From an uncultured Collinsella sp. (GTDB taxonomy: Bacteria; Actinomycetota; Coriobacteriia; Coriobacteriales; Coriobacteriaceae): a stretch of DNA of 64,000 bases. The translations under genes and the position numbers were made by a program. Under the pieces are notes generated by a model. The model saw only the letters and a program-made list of their open reading frames with translations. It was not told the origin of the DNA and did not search any database. Below, one piece after another: positions 1-7,904 of this stretch. Position 1 is the stretch's first letter. The number at the start of each line of letters is the position of its first letter. The stretch spans positions 1 to 64,000 of the forward strand of contig CATYVH010000001.1 in assembly GCA_958413765.1 (NCBI GenBank). The letters are read 5' to 3'.

Positions 1-502
1 CCGTGGCATCCTGATCTCCGAGCACCTGCTGATAGAGAACGGCAAGAGCCGCCAGCTCCTCGATAGACGCAGATTGTGCCTCGTCAATCGCAAACAGTAT
101 GCCCTTGCCTGGACCGAGCTTCTTGAGGCGCTCGTTGACCAGCCCCCGCAACGTCTCGCCCTTTGCCCGAGCCGCCTCGACCGACATCCGGCCAAACGAC
201 GGCCCAAACTCCATTGACGTCACAACGGGTTTATTCGAGCGAAGCGCGTCGGCCAGGCGATCGCACAAGCCAAGCGAAGCGGAATCGGAGACAACCACCC
301 ATCCGCGCTCGCTGGCCAGACGTTGCAGCTCCCGCAGGAGAACCGTCTTGCCGCAGCCGCGGTTTCCCGTAATGAGCATGAGCCTGCCCGGCGCTCCGGC
401 GCCGTTATCGAGCCCTTCCTCAAAATCTTCGATGACCGACTCGCGACCGATGAGTATCGGAGGTCGTTTACCAGCCGTTGGCTTAAAGGGATTTGGGTTC
501 AT
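1..502 (-). CDS. AAA-type ATPase, C-terminus cut by window edge
   Basis: Only the first 167 residues are in the window. They read as a P-loop ATPase: a Walker A motif GNRGCGKT at residues 46-53 and a Walker B-like ILFAIDEA at 135-142, preceded by an IGRE motif typical of stand-alone bacterial ATP-binding proteins of the AAA_16/archaeal-ATPase type. The start ATG at 500-502 follows a good ribosome binding site (GAGGAGG). A tandem 10-bp repeat lies 35 bp upstream. The substrate and biological role of this family are not established, and the missing C-terminal part, usually decisive for subfamily, is outside the window. A second ATPase with its own upstream repeat is at 58114. Confidence 0.8.
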   Translation of the reverse strand, partial: MNPNPFKPTAGKRPPILIGRESVIEDFEEGLDNGAGAPGRLMLITGNRGCGKTVLLRELQRLASERGWVVVSDSASLGLCDRLADALRSNKPVVTSMEFGPSFGRMSVEAARAKGETLRGLVNERLKKLGPGKGILFAIDEAQSASIEELAALAVLYQQVLGDQDAT

Positions 503-537
503 GTCGGCCTCCTCGGATTAGCAAACGCTGGTAATAG

Positions 538-567
538 TTATACCAACTTATACCGAGTTATACCAAC
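538..567. repeat. Three tandem 10-bp repeats upstream of AAA ATPase
   Basis: Three exact-period units occur side by side: TTATACCAAC, TTATACCGAG, TTATACCAAC. The 10-bp period is about one helical turn, so all units face the same side of DNA. On the minus strand each reads GGTATAA and could supply the -10 region of the ATPase gene, so the repeats may be promoter and operator together. Function is inferred. Confidence 0.7.
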
Positions 568-571
568 TCAA

Positions 572-600
572 TGTGACAAAGGGACTGTCCCTTTGTCACA
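572..600. repeat. 29-bp perfect palindrome, TGTGACAAAGGGAC family
   Basis: Arms TGTGACAAAGGGAC and GTCCCTTTGTCACA flank a single T. Further full copies are at 30162-30190 and 39472-39500, with degenerate ones near 37156 and possibly 36505. The TGA stop codon of the GTPase gene (596-598) is inside the right arm, so the palindrome probably doubles as that gene's 3' hairpin. Confidence 0.9.
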
Positions 601-2599
601 TGTGGCCGAAAAATTCCGCGTCGGCGGAGCGATAGGGGCGGAAAGTGGCGGGATCGACGTTTACGTGCGCCGCAGCGGGTACGTCGTACCATTTGACCGT
701 GTAGCCGGCGCCGTGGGCGCAAAAGACCGAGTCGGGCGTGTTGGGCAGATCGGCCTCGGGCTCGTAGGCGGCCGCCTCGATGACGCGCTCGCCATCATGG
801 CAAGCCGCATAACCGGCGAACTCCAGGTACAGATGCCCGCGACCGCCCGTGTAGGCAGCCACCTCCAGCGCATAATCCTGCACCTCGGATGCCGGCACGC
901 GACCCGCAAGCTTCGCCCGGTCTCCCGCCATCGTCGGCGGCTCGTACTCGGCACTCATGCGCGTGGCATCCGAGAGCGCCCGGCCCACGCACTCCCCCGG
1001 CACCTCGAGCTCAAAGCGATACCACGGCTCCAACAACACCGCCGCGCCGGCCTCGCGCGCCTGCATCAAACCCTGGCGAATCGCGCGGTACGTGGCCTGG
1101 CGAAAATCGCCGCCCTCGGTGTGTTTGGCATGCGCGCGGCCGCCCGTGAGCGTAATGCGCACATCGGTGATGGGCGAGCCCGTCAACACGCCCAGGTGAT
1201 CGCGCTCCATAGCGTTGGTGAGCGCCAAACGCTGCCAGTTAAGATCGAGCTCATCGGTCGAGGTTACGGTGCCAAACTGCACGCCCGAACCCGCCGGCAA
1301 CGGCTCCAAGCGCAAATGCACCTCGGCATAGTGGCGCAGTGGCTCAAAATGGCCCACACCCTCGACCGGCTGCGAAATAGTCTCCTTATAGAGAATGCCG
1401 CCGGGCTCAAACTCGACCGCAAGGCCAAAACGATCGGCCAGCACGCGCTGCACGACCTCGAGCTGCACGGCGCCCATCAACTGCAAATGAATCTGCTCAA
1501 GATGCGTATTCCAGCTTACGCCGAGCATGGGGTCTTCGTCCGCTAACTCAGTCAGAGCTTTGAACACCGTATGGACGTCATGTTCGCCCGGCAGCACCGT
1601 ATAGGTGAGGACTGGCGCAATGACGGGCGCATCGCCCGCGGGCTCCGCGCCCAGGGCATCCCCTGGGCGAACGTGCGCAAGACCCGTCACGGCGCAGATG
1701 CCGCCAGCAGCAACTTCTTGGGCCAGCTCGTACTTCTCGCCGTTATAGATGCGCACCTGATCGACTTTCTGCCCCCACACCTCGGCACCGGAGCGTCCCT
1801 CGATCACCTGCTTTGCATGCAGCGTGCCGCCGGTCACTTTAACCCAAGCCAAACGCTCGCCGCGATCTCCGCGGCTGACACGATAGACGCGCGCGGCAAA
1901 CTCCGGGAGCCACGCCCGCTCACGCATCAGCGCGCATATGCCATCCAACAGCTCGTCCACGCCTTGGTCCTTGAGCGCCGAGCCGGTAAAGCAGGGAAAG
2001 AGCTTGCGCTCGGCAACCATGCGCGACAGCGTTGCGACGGAAAGCTCACCCGCTTCAAAAAACTCCTCGAGCGCCGCCTCGTCCAACGCAGCAGCGTCCT
2101 CCTGAACAGCACCGCCCGCCAACAGTTCGTTGGCATCCAGGCAGCCTTCGGAAAGACGCTGCCCAAGTTGTGCCAGCAAAACATCGCGGCCAGGATTCTC
2201 CAAATCGATTTTGTTGATATAGATGAACGTCGGGATGTCATAGCGTGTAAGCAAGCGCCACAGGGTTTCGGTGTGCCCCTGCACGCCATCGTTAGCACCC
2301 ACAACTAAAATCGCGTAGTCGAGCGCGCGCAATGTGCGCTCCGCCTCGGCAGAAAAATCGACGTGGCCGGGAGCGTCCACGAGCATAACGTGGGTGTCGC
2401 CGTGGTCGAGAACAGCCTGCGACGAGAAGATCGTGATACCGCGCTCGCGCTCAATCGCATTGGTGTCCAGGTGCGAGTCGCCATCGTCCACGCGTCCGCG
2501 TTTGCGAATGCGACCCGCCTCGAACAGCATGGCCTCGGCCAGCGTGGTCTTGCCGGCATCGACATGCGCCAAGATTCCAACGACCGCTTGCTTCGACAT
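596..2599 (-). CDS. EF-G/TetM-like translational GTPase paralogue
   Basis: A 667-residue translational GTPase. The G domain shows AHVDAGKT (11-18), RGIT (53-56), DAPGH (75-79) and NKID (129-132), followed by EF-G-type domains II to V. The closest recognisable group is the Tet(M)/Tet(W)-like branch of EF-G, which binds the ribosome and can release tetracycline. Chromosomal members of the branch are common in gut anaerobes and are often not proven resistance genes, so resistance is not claimed. The start ATG at 2597-2599 was chosen over an upstream in-frame start because it follows AAGAGGAG at good spacing. The last residues and stop run into a 29-bp palindrome. No neighbouring gene suggests a specific role. 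Confidence 0.85.
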   Translation of the reverse strand: MSKQAVVGILAHVDAGKTTLAEAMLFEAGRIRKRGRVDDGDSHLDTNAIERERGITIFSSQAVLDHGDTHVMLVDAPGHVDFSAEAERTLRALDYAILVVGANDGVQGHTETLWRLLTRYDIPTFIYINKIDLENPGRDVLLAQLGQRLSEGCLDANELLAGGAVQEDAAALDEAALEEFFEAGELSVATLSRMVAERKLFPCFTGSALKDQGVDELLDGICALMRERAWLPEFAARVYRVSRGDRGERLAWVKVTGGTLHAKQVIEGRSGAEVWGQKVDQVRIYNGEKYELAQEVAAGGICAVTGLAHVRPGDALGAEPAGDAPVIAPVLTYTVLPGEHDVHTVFKALTELADEDPMLGVSWNTHLEQIHLQLMGAVQLEVVQRVLADRFGLAVEFEPGGILYKETISQPVEGVGHFEPLRHYAEVHLRLEPLPAGSGVQFGTVTSTDELDLNWQRLALTNAMERDHLGVLTGSPITDVRITLTGGRAHAKHTEGGDFRQATYRAIRQGLMQAREAGAAVLLEPWYRFELEVPGECVGRALSDATRMSAEYEPPTMAGDRAKLAGRVPASEVQDYALEVAAYTGGRGHLYLEFAGYAACHDGERVIEAAAYEPEADLPNTPDSVFCAHGAGYTVKWYDVPAAAHVNVDPATFRPYRSADAEFFGHM

Positions 2600-2842
2600 G
2601 GCTCTCCTCTTATTGCAGGCCCATCGCACGCGGCAACGGGCGTTCTCGTTCCACACTGGATGATACAATTTACGGGCCGGCGGGCGAAGCGGGCCCTATC
2701 CCCCGACCGAGCTCATCGCCCCGCGTTGCCGCGCGGCGATTTTCGTAGGTTCGCGCCTTGCGAAAGCCGGCACCTCCCCTTTTGTCTGCCCGGGTTCATC
2801 TGGAACGGCAGCGACGCGAGCCCCACAACAACGCGTTTTACC

Positions 2843-2868
2843 AAAATGGCCCCACCCGGGGCCATTTT
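2843..2868. terminator. Hairpin terminator after GNAT gene
   Basis: Arms AAAATGGCCCC and GGGGCCATTTT with a 4-nt loop form a perfect 11-bp stem with A/T tracts on both sides, so it can work in either direction. It lies 35 bp beyond the end of the GNAT gene. The 240 bp from here to the GTPase start hold no gene I can support, only a possible -10 (TATCAT, minus strand, 2660-2665). Confidence 0.75.
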
Positions 2869-2902
2869 CATTTAGATGGAGTGTTGGCATGCGCCTGGGC
2901 GC

Positions 2903-3394
2903 TTATGCCTCGCGCAGCCAGTCAAACGCAATGCGCGGCGTGCCGTCCGACACATGGATAATGCCGACACGCTCGAATCCCGCCTTGATGCTCGCACGCT
3001 GCATGGGCAGATTGTCCTGATGCGTGTCGATGCGCAGGTGATCGGCACGCTCTTTGGCAAAGGCGAACATCGCAGCCGCGATGCCGTGCACGGTGCCGTC
3101 GGATGCCACACGGTGCAGCACGGCGTACGGAGTGTCGCTGCGCCACCGACCGTCCTCGATGACGTCATAGCACTCGTCCGGACCCGGTAAAAAGGCAAAC
3201 GTCGCCACCACGCGACCGTCGACTTCGCACACATAGCTGCCACCGGCGGCGATATCGGCAGCCACCTGCTCGACCGAAGGCGTGCCCTCGGGCCACTGCG
3301 TGGCGTTGCCATGCGCGCGCATAAAGGCGCGGGCGACGTCATAGATGGCCATAACGGCGGGAATGTCGGTATCGAGGGTTTTTCTGATCATCAC
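2903..3394 (-). CDS. GNAT-family N-acetyltransferase
   Basis: A 163-residue protein with the GNAT fold order: an N-terminal IRKTLDTDIPAVMAIY strand-helix, a central VCEVDGRVVATFAF strand pair, and a C-terminal RIDTHQDNLPMQRASIKAGF segment, the typical acetyl-CoA-binding and 'neighbour' region of acetyltransferases. It should transfer an acetyl group from acetyl-CoA to an amine; the acceptor cannot be told from sequence. Start is either GTG (3392-3394) or the adjacent ATG (3389-3391); a GAGG motif upstream fits both. It is monocistronic, divergent from the small gene at 3469, with a possible shared operator between them. Confidence 0.85.
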   Translation of the reverse strand: MMIRKTLDTDIPAVMAIYDVARAFMRAHGNATQWPEGTPSVEQVAADIAAGGSYVCEVDGRVVATFAFLPGPDECYDVIEDGRWRSDTPYAVLHRVASDGTVHGIAAAMFAFAKERADHLRIDTHQDNLPMQRASIKAGFERVGIIHVSDGTPRIAFDWLREA

Positions 3395-3412
3395 GCGGCG
3401 ACCTCACGTTTA

Positions 3413-3444
3413 TTGGTATCACTTTGATTGAGCAATGATACCAA
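3413..3444. promoter_or_regulatory. Inverted repeat between divergent genes
   Basis: TTGGTATCA (3413-3421) and TGATACCAA (3436-3444) are perfect 9-bp inverted repeats 14 bp apart, in the short space between the GNAT gene and the small gene on the other strand. Position and symmetry suggest an operator for both, or overlapping divergent -10 elements. No regulator is identified. Confidence 0.45.
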
Positions 3445-3468
3445 CGTTTGGAGAGGGGCGCGAAGCAG

Positions 3469-3765
3469 ATGGGAAGCAAAAAGCGAGCCGCCTGGTCAAA
3501 GGCCAAAAGCGAGTTTTTGGGCGCTGCCACCGGCGGCGATATGAGCGACCTGTTTGCGCGCGAGGACGAGCGCCGCGACGCCCTGGACGCCGAGCGCGAT
3601 GAGGCCTGGCGCTACAAGTCGTGCGAGCGCAAAAACCGGTACGACACACGCGCCGAGGCCGAGGCCGTTATGGCCGACTGCGAAAACCGCGGGCGGCGTG
3701 GTTTGGCCTGCTACAAATGCGAATACTGCGGCGGATGGCACCTGACGTCGCACCCTTGGAGATAG
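3469..3765 (+). CDS. Small CXXC zinc-finger-like protein
   Basis: A 98-residue basic, charged protein. The C-terminal third carries a Cys-rich unit: one cysteine in YKSCERK, one in MADCEN, then CYKCEYCGGWHLTSH, giving a CxxC..C..H arrangement suited to binding one zinc ion. The N-terminal half is a charged helix (FAREDERRDALDAERDEA). Short proteins of this design are frequent in actinobacteria and usually unannotated; nucleic acid binding is possible but not shown. The start ATG at 3469 follows GAGAGGGG. The region just upstream holds an inverted repeat shared with the divergent GNAT gene. Confidence 0.7.
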   Translation: MGSKKRAAWSKAKSEFLGAATGGDMSDLFAREDERRDALDAERDEAWRYKSCERKNRYDTRAEAEAVMADCENRGRRGLACYKCEYCGGWHLTSHPWR

Positions 3766-3813
3766 GCGCCGCATCGGCACGGCATTGACGGAGCGCCAGC
3801 CATCGCACGCAAG

Positions 3814-4518
3814 CTACGGGCGCGGCGGCACCAAAACATCGTAACGAACGGCCTTGCCCGCAAGTTGATAGCTCGGCTTAACGCCGGCAAGCAGTGGCCC
3901 CTTCACCGGTCGCTTGATAACGACCTTGCGCGGGTGCACCGCAAGCGCAGCTTCGACCAACGTCTCCTCATCGGCGCACGGCTGTTCCAGATGATGCAAG
4001 AGTTGGAACTTCTTTTTAACCGCCGCGCTCTTGGTGCGTCCGGGAAACATGGGGTCCAGATACACCACGTCAGGAACGGTGAGCTCGCCCTGCCCGATCA
4101 GCTCAGCTGTATGGCGAAGGCCGGCAATGCTGTCCTCGCCCGCATGTAAGCGCATGCGCGCCACGGCTGTCGCAAGCGCCGGATCATCTGCCGCGCGATC
4201 CAAGGCATCCTTGAGGAGCGCCGCGATCACGCAATCCTGCTCATACAGATCGACGGTAAAGCCCGCGGCCGCCAGCAGCAGCGAATCCTCGCCAAAGCCT
4301 GCCGTGGCGTCAATCGCCCATGGGCTCTCGATGCCTTTTGCGCGCGCAGCCTTTACCAGCAGTTCTTGCTGCAGACGGCCCTGCTTGAGCCGTGGAAGCA
4401 TGCGGCCAAAATCGGCACGCAGCTCCATCGTGCCGTCGGTGAGCGTGAGGCCCTCGGACTTCCCGATTAGCTCAAGCCCCGCGGCCCGAGCAACAGAAAA
4501 GGGATCGACGACACCCAT
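3814..4518 (-). CDS. rsmJ: 16S rRNA (guanine-1516-N2) methyltransferase RsmJ
   Basis: A 234-residue class I SAM-dependent methyltransferase. DATAGFG at 70-76 is the SAM-binding loop and LDPMFP at 154-159 is the signature of the RsmJ (YhiQ) family, followed by the typical SAAVKKKFQLLHHL segment. RsmJ adds a methyl group to N2 of G1516 in the small-subunit rRNA. The ATG at 4516-4518 was preferred to a GTG two codons upstream because AAGGAG lies 5 nt before it. The family is best known from proteobacteria, but motif order and length agree well. Confidence 0.85.
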   Translation of the reverse strand: MGVVDPFSVARAAGLELIGKSEGLTLTDGTMELRADFGRMLPRLKQGRLQQELLVKAARAKGIESPWAIDATAGFGEDSLLLAAAGFTVDLYEQDCVIAALLKDALDRAADDPALATAVARMRLHAGEDSIAGLRHTAELIGQGELTVPDVVYLDPMFPGRTKSAAVKKKFQLLHHLEQPCADEETLVEAALAVHPRKVVIKRPVKGPLLAGVKPSYQLAGKAVRYDVLVPPRP

Positions 4519-4581
4519 GGACACTCCTTAACAAGCAAAACGAATACGTGAGCGCCACCTCAGTTGGCACCCAACCGTCCG

Positions 4582-4725
4582 CTATTGTCCCACATGCGAC
4601 ATGGCCCACAGCATCCCAATGCAAAGCACCGCCATCAATCCCGTGCACACGGCAGCGATCGCAGAATCACTTATGCGCCTTCCCAACGACCGCGGTTCAC
4701 GCACTTGCCCTGCTCCGTACATCAT
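4582..4725 (-). CDS. 47-residue single-helix membrane peptide
   Basis: A short open frame of 47 codons begins ATG ATG and follows a near-perfect AAGGAGG 4 nt upstream. After a basic N-terminus (EPRSLGRR) there is one hydrophobic stretch, AIAAVCTGLMAVLCIGMLW, long enough to span the membrane, then a short polar tail. No family is recognised. It lies upstream of rsmJ on the same strand and could be its leader gene or independent. The evidence is the ribosome binding site, the hydrophobic helix and a position free of any competing gene. Confidence 0.5.
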   Translation of the reverse strand: MMYGAGQVREPRSLGRRISDSAIAAVCTGLMAVLCIGMLWAMSHVGQ

Positions 4726-4957
4726 GGCTCCTCCTTGAGACCAGCTCTTACCATGGACCCATCATCGCAGCGCCGCGCATACGCTGCCATCGATTTGACT
4801 TACGCCCAGCTTTCTTTTTTGAAAGGTTGGGTTTGGCTGCGCGGGCTCAATGCGCTTTCAGGCGCATGCATCGCCGCGTTGAACTACAATGTGCTTCACC
4901 ATATGTGCAGCACATTGGGTGCGCCAAGTTGGCGTACTCGTATCGAAAGGACCAGCC

Positions 4958-5359
4958 ATGAGCTTCACTCGCAAGACTCTCAAAATCCTTGCTCTCATCT
5001 ACTTTGTTTTGGGCATCGCCAGCCTCGTCACCGCCGGCGTCGGTATCGCCACGGGCGGTCTCGATTCCACGTACGGTTCGTACGCCACGCTCGCAGCGGT
5101 CGTGCTTATCACCAAGGGTCTCGTCGACCTTGCCGCAGGCGTCGCCGGTATCAAGGGCGCCAACAAGCCTTCGCAGGTGGACGGCGCGTTTAAGCTCGGT
5201 ATTGTTGCCGCGGTCGCCACGCTTGCCCAAGCGGTGCTCACGCTTCCCGCGTTTGGCGGCGACGCCATCAACTTTGGCGCCTTTGTCATCGTGGTGTACG
5301 ACCTGTTCTTTGTTCAGCAGGCACACGCCGTTAAGGCCGAGAACAAGGACCGCCTGTAG
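4958..5359 (+). CDS. Small four-helix membrane protein
   Basis: A 133-residue integral membrane protein with four predicted helices at about residues 8-30, 40-60, 75-96 and 100-122 and short charged loops, ending in a lysine-rich tail. It resembles unassigned small membrane proteins common in Coriobacteriia (family name not recalled with certainty). No enzymatic motif is visible. The start at 4958 follows GAAAGGA; in-frame upstream starts have no binding site. The gene stands alone and ends at a strong terminator hairpin. The 230 bp upstream, back to the small peptide gene, contain no other supportable gene. Confidence 0.7.
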   Translation: MSFTRKTLKILALIYFVLGIASLVTAGVGIATGGLDSTYGSYATLAAVVLITKGLVDLAAGVAGIKGANKPSQVDGAFKLGIVAAVATLAQAVLTLPAFGGDAINFGAFVIVVYDLFFVQQAHAVKAENKDRL

Positions 5360-5397
5360 GCACCTGTCTCCCATAGCCCCTGCTATCAAGCAACTAA

Positions 5398-5433
5398 AAA
5401 GGGCCGATCGCGCATCTCCGCGGTCGGCCCTTT
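5398..5433 (+). terminator. Intrinsic terminator of the 4958 gene
   Basis: AAAGGGCCGATCGCG and CGCGGTCGGCCCTTT pair with one T-T mismatch around a 6-nt loop and are followed by TTTACGTTT. It lies 38 bp after the stop codon. Confidence 0.85.
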
Positions 5434-5449
5434 ACGTTTGCCCAGATAA

Positions 5450-5486
5450 AACCTACCAAAATAAACCTGTCCCTTTTTGGCAGGTT
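5450..5486 (-). terminator. Hairpin after RlmA-like gene
   Basis: On the minus strand AACCTGCCAAAA pairs with TTTTGGTAGGTT (one mismatch), starting 2 nt after the stop codon of the methyltransferase gene. The loop contains a GGGACAGGTTT sequence. A simple terminator or a small repeat element would both fit. Confidence 0.55.
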
Positions 5487-5487
5487 G

Positions 5488-6303
5488 TTAGCTGTGGCGG
5501 TACTCGGCGATGATGAAGTCGATGTCGGTTTGAAGGGTGTCCAAGTTTGCCAGGCGCTCTTTGTCGGCAGGGCGCGTGCGGTAGTAGTACGGCGTCATCT
5601 GGAACACCGCCTCGATGTCTGCCTGAGTCTGGAGCGTAATGTTCGCAGACACCCGCTGCGTTCCGACTAACTCGAGCTCGGTGGTCTTCGGCAGCTTCTC
5701 ATCGTTAAGGTACGGCGTGTCGTAGAGCACCTCTTTGAGCCCAAAGAGATGACGAGCACCCGGTACCACGGTATAGAGTGAACCCTCTGGCGCCAGCACG
5801 CGGGCAAACTCGCGCTCGTTAAAGGGAGCAAAGAGTTCGGTCACCATATCGAAGGCGCCATCGGCCACGGGGATGTCCTTCATGTTGGCCACGAAGTAGG
5901 TCGCATCGCCGCGCTTGGCGGCCAGGCGCACCATCTCTTTGCCCAGGTCGAAACCGTAAGCATCTACGCCCGGCACCGCACCCATGGCGCTGGTGTAGTA
6001 GCCCTCGCCACAGCAAATATCGAGCAACGTCATGGGGCAGTTCGTTGACGCGGCACGACCAGACACCCGCTCGCGCACCAGCTCGACCATCGCATCGCGC
6101 AACGGCGCATAGTAACCGCGGTTCAGAAAGTCGCGACGGCTGCGTGCCTGCGACTTGGGATCGCCCATGGAGTCACCGCTCTTGGACGAGCGCAGCAGAT
6201 AGAGATAGCCCTCGCGCGCACGGTCAAATCGGTGTCCGCCCGCGCATGCAGCACCGCGCTCGTCGTCCACCAACGGTTCATGGCAAACGGGACACAACAA
6301 CAT
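5488..6303 (-). CDS. 23S rRNA (guanine-N1) methyltransferase, RlmA family
   Basis: A 271-residue protein with the RlmA layout: an N-terminal zinc site (Cys4, Cys7, Cys20, His24), then a class I methyltransferase domain with LLDICCGEG at 93-101. RlmA enzymes methylate N1 of G745 or G748 in helix 35 of 23S rRNA; the gram-positive type (TlrB, G748) is linked to tylosin resistance and the gram-negative type targets G745. Which base is used here cannot be told from the sequence. The start ATG follows AAGGAG. The gene is monocistronic and ends against a small hairpin. Confidence 0.85.
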   Translation of the reverse strand: MLLCPVCHEPLVDDERGAACAGGHRFDRAREGYLYLLRSSKSGDSMGDPKSQARSRRDFLNRGYYAPLRDAMVELVRERVSGRAASTNCPMTLLDICCGEGYYTSAMGAVPGVDAYGFDLGKEMVRLAAKRGDATYFVANMKDIPVADGAFDMVTELFAPFNEREFARVLAPEGSLYTVVPGARHLFGLKEVLYDTPYLNDEKLPKTTELELVGTQRVSANITLQTQADIEAVFQMTPYYYRTRPADKERLANLDTLQTDIDFIIAEYRHS

Positions 6304-6381
6304 GGCAACTCCTTAGCGCGAACAACACAACGCCCACCATTGTCGCACGCCTTCCCCACCTAGTCATAGAAGAGACAAGGA

Positions 6382-6426
6382 GTGTCCCCAGCTGCCGGCA
6401 GAAAAGGAACGTCCCTAAGTGCCGAC
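6382..6426. repeat. Degenerate GGGGACGTTC-family palindrome
   Basis: GTGTCCCC and GGAACGTCCCTAAGTGCC match the arms of the clear palindrome at 19024-19078 but the left arm is eroded. It lies between the RlmA-like gene and the MATE gene. Confidence 0.6.
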
Positions 6427-6494
6427 TGGTTGCATTAGGAGTATCATCGTCTGCGCAAATAAGCACGAAATAGCATGTTAGAGATTGAGAGCGT

Positions 6495-7877
6495 ATGGCT
6501 GATACCGCATCTAAGCACATTGACATGACCACCGGCTCGCTGTGGCACAATATTCCCCTGTTCGCCTTTCCCGTCGCTGCCACGAGCATCCTAGAGCAGC
6601 TATCGAACCTCATCGCCACGGTCATCATCGGTAACTTCTCGGGCGACCAGGGAACCCTCGCCATGGCGGCGGTCGGCTCCAACGTTCCGCTCACCAGTCT
6701 TATGATCAACCTGTTTATCGGCCTGTCGCTTGGCTCCAACGTGGTCATCGCCAACGCCATCGGCCGCAACGACCAGAATATGGTCAAGCGCGCCGTCCAT
6801 ACCTCGATTCTGATGGCACTCGTGGGCTTTGTCGTCATCGCGCTGGGCGAGATCTTTGCCGAGCCCATGCTCGCCGCGCTCAACGTCCCTGACGAAACCA
6901 TGCCGCTCGCTTCGCTCTACCTGCGCGTCTTTTTGCTCAGCATGCCCTCGATCTTGCTCTACAACTTTGAGGCCGCAATCTTCCGCTCCGTCGGCATCAC
7001 CCGTATGCCGCTGCAGGCGCTTGCCGTGTCCACCGTCCTCAACATTGGCCTGGACCTCATCTTTGTCCCCGTGCTCCACTGGGGCGTGGCGGGTGTCGCC
7101 ATCGCCACCGCCATCGCCTACACCGTCAGCGCCACCACGCTCTTTGTCCGTCTGCTCAAGACCGATTCCGTCGTCCGCGTCAACCCACATGACCTGGCTA
7201 TCGACCCCGTCGCCCTCAAGCGCATCGTCAAGATCGGGCTGCCCGCCGGCATCCAAAGCGCTGTCTTTGCCGTCGCCAACATCATCATCCAGTCCGCCAT
7301 CAACAGCTTGGGCACCGAGGTCATGGCGGCATCCAGCGCTGCCATGAGCCTGGAGTATGTGTGCTACAACCTGCTCAACAGCTTTAGCCAGGCTTGCACT
7401 ACCTTTGTGGGGCAAAACCACGGCGCGCGCCAGATCGACCGTTGCACCAAGACGCTCAAGGTCTGCCTGGTCGAAGGCGGCATCGTCGCGCTCACCACCA
7501 TCGTCATCATCGTCGGTCTGGGGCGCGAGATCCTGGCGCTCTTTAACAGCGATCCCAACATCGTCTCGATCGGCTATATCCGCGTGTGCTCGATTTTCCC
7601 GGCATACGCCTTTAGCATGTTCTACGAGAACATGTCCGGCTACCTGCGCGGCTTTGGCATCTCGCTTATGCCCGCCCTCATCACCATGATCTGCGTCTGC
7701 GGCATTCGCTTCTATTGGGTATTCTGCGTGTTCCCGCACTTCCGCACCTTTGCGAACATCATGATGGTCTACCCCATCAGCCTGGGCACCACGGCGTTCT
7801 TTATGGTCGTGGCGGTATTGCTCTGCCATCCGGCACACACCTACCGTCTGACGCAAGCCAAAGCGACAGCCCGCTAA
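6495..7877 (+). CDS. MATE-family multidrug/metabolite exporter
   Basis: A 460-residue protein with about twelve membrane helices in two related halves, the plan of MATE exporters, which use an Na+ or H+ gradient to expel organic cations and metabolites. The N-terminal GSLWHNIPLFAFPVAATSIL and the LEQLSNLIATVIIGNF segment in helix 2 are typical of the DinF/NorM-like MATE group. Substrate is unknown. The gene starts at ATG 6495 behind a modest GAGAG motif and runs convergent with the LysR gene, 27 bp away. There is no clear terminator between them. Confidence 0.9.
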   Translation: MADTASKHIDMTTGSLWHNIPLFAFPVAATSILEQLSNLIATVIIGNFSGDQGTLAMAAVGSNVPLTSLMINLFIGLSLGSNVVIANAIGRNDQNMVKRAVHTSILMALVGFVVIALGEIFAEPMLAALNVPDETMPLASLYLRVFLLSMPSILLYNFEAAIFRSVGITRMPLQALAVSTVLNIGLDLIFVPVLHWGVAGVAIATAIAYTVSATTLFVRLLKTDSVVRVNPHDLAIDPVALKRIVKIGLPAGIQSAVFAVANIIIQSAINSLGTEVMAASSAAMSLEYVCYNLLNSFSQACTTFVGQNHGARQIDRCTKTLKVCLVEGGIVALTTIVIIVGLGREILALFNSDPNIVSIGYIRVCSIFPAYAFSMFYENMSGYLRGFGISLMPALITMICVCGIRFYWVFCVFPHFRTFANIMMVYPISLGTTAFFMVVAVLLCHPAHTYRLTQAKATAR

Positions 7878-7904
7878 TCACCACACTCAACGCCACGCCA
7901 GTCA

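Noticed and set aside
596..2599. Tetracycline resistance gene
   Set aside because: It belongs to the Tet(M)-like branch, but the chromosomal setting and divergence do not allow a claim of resistance.
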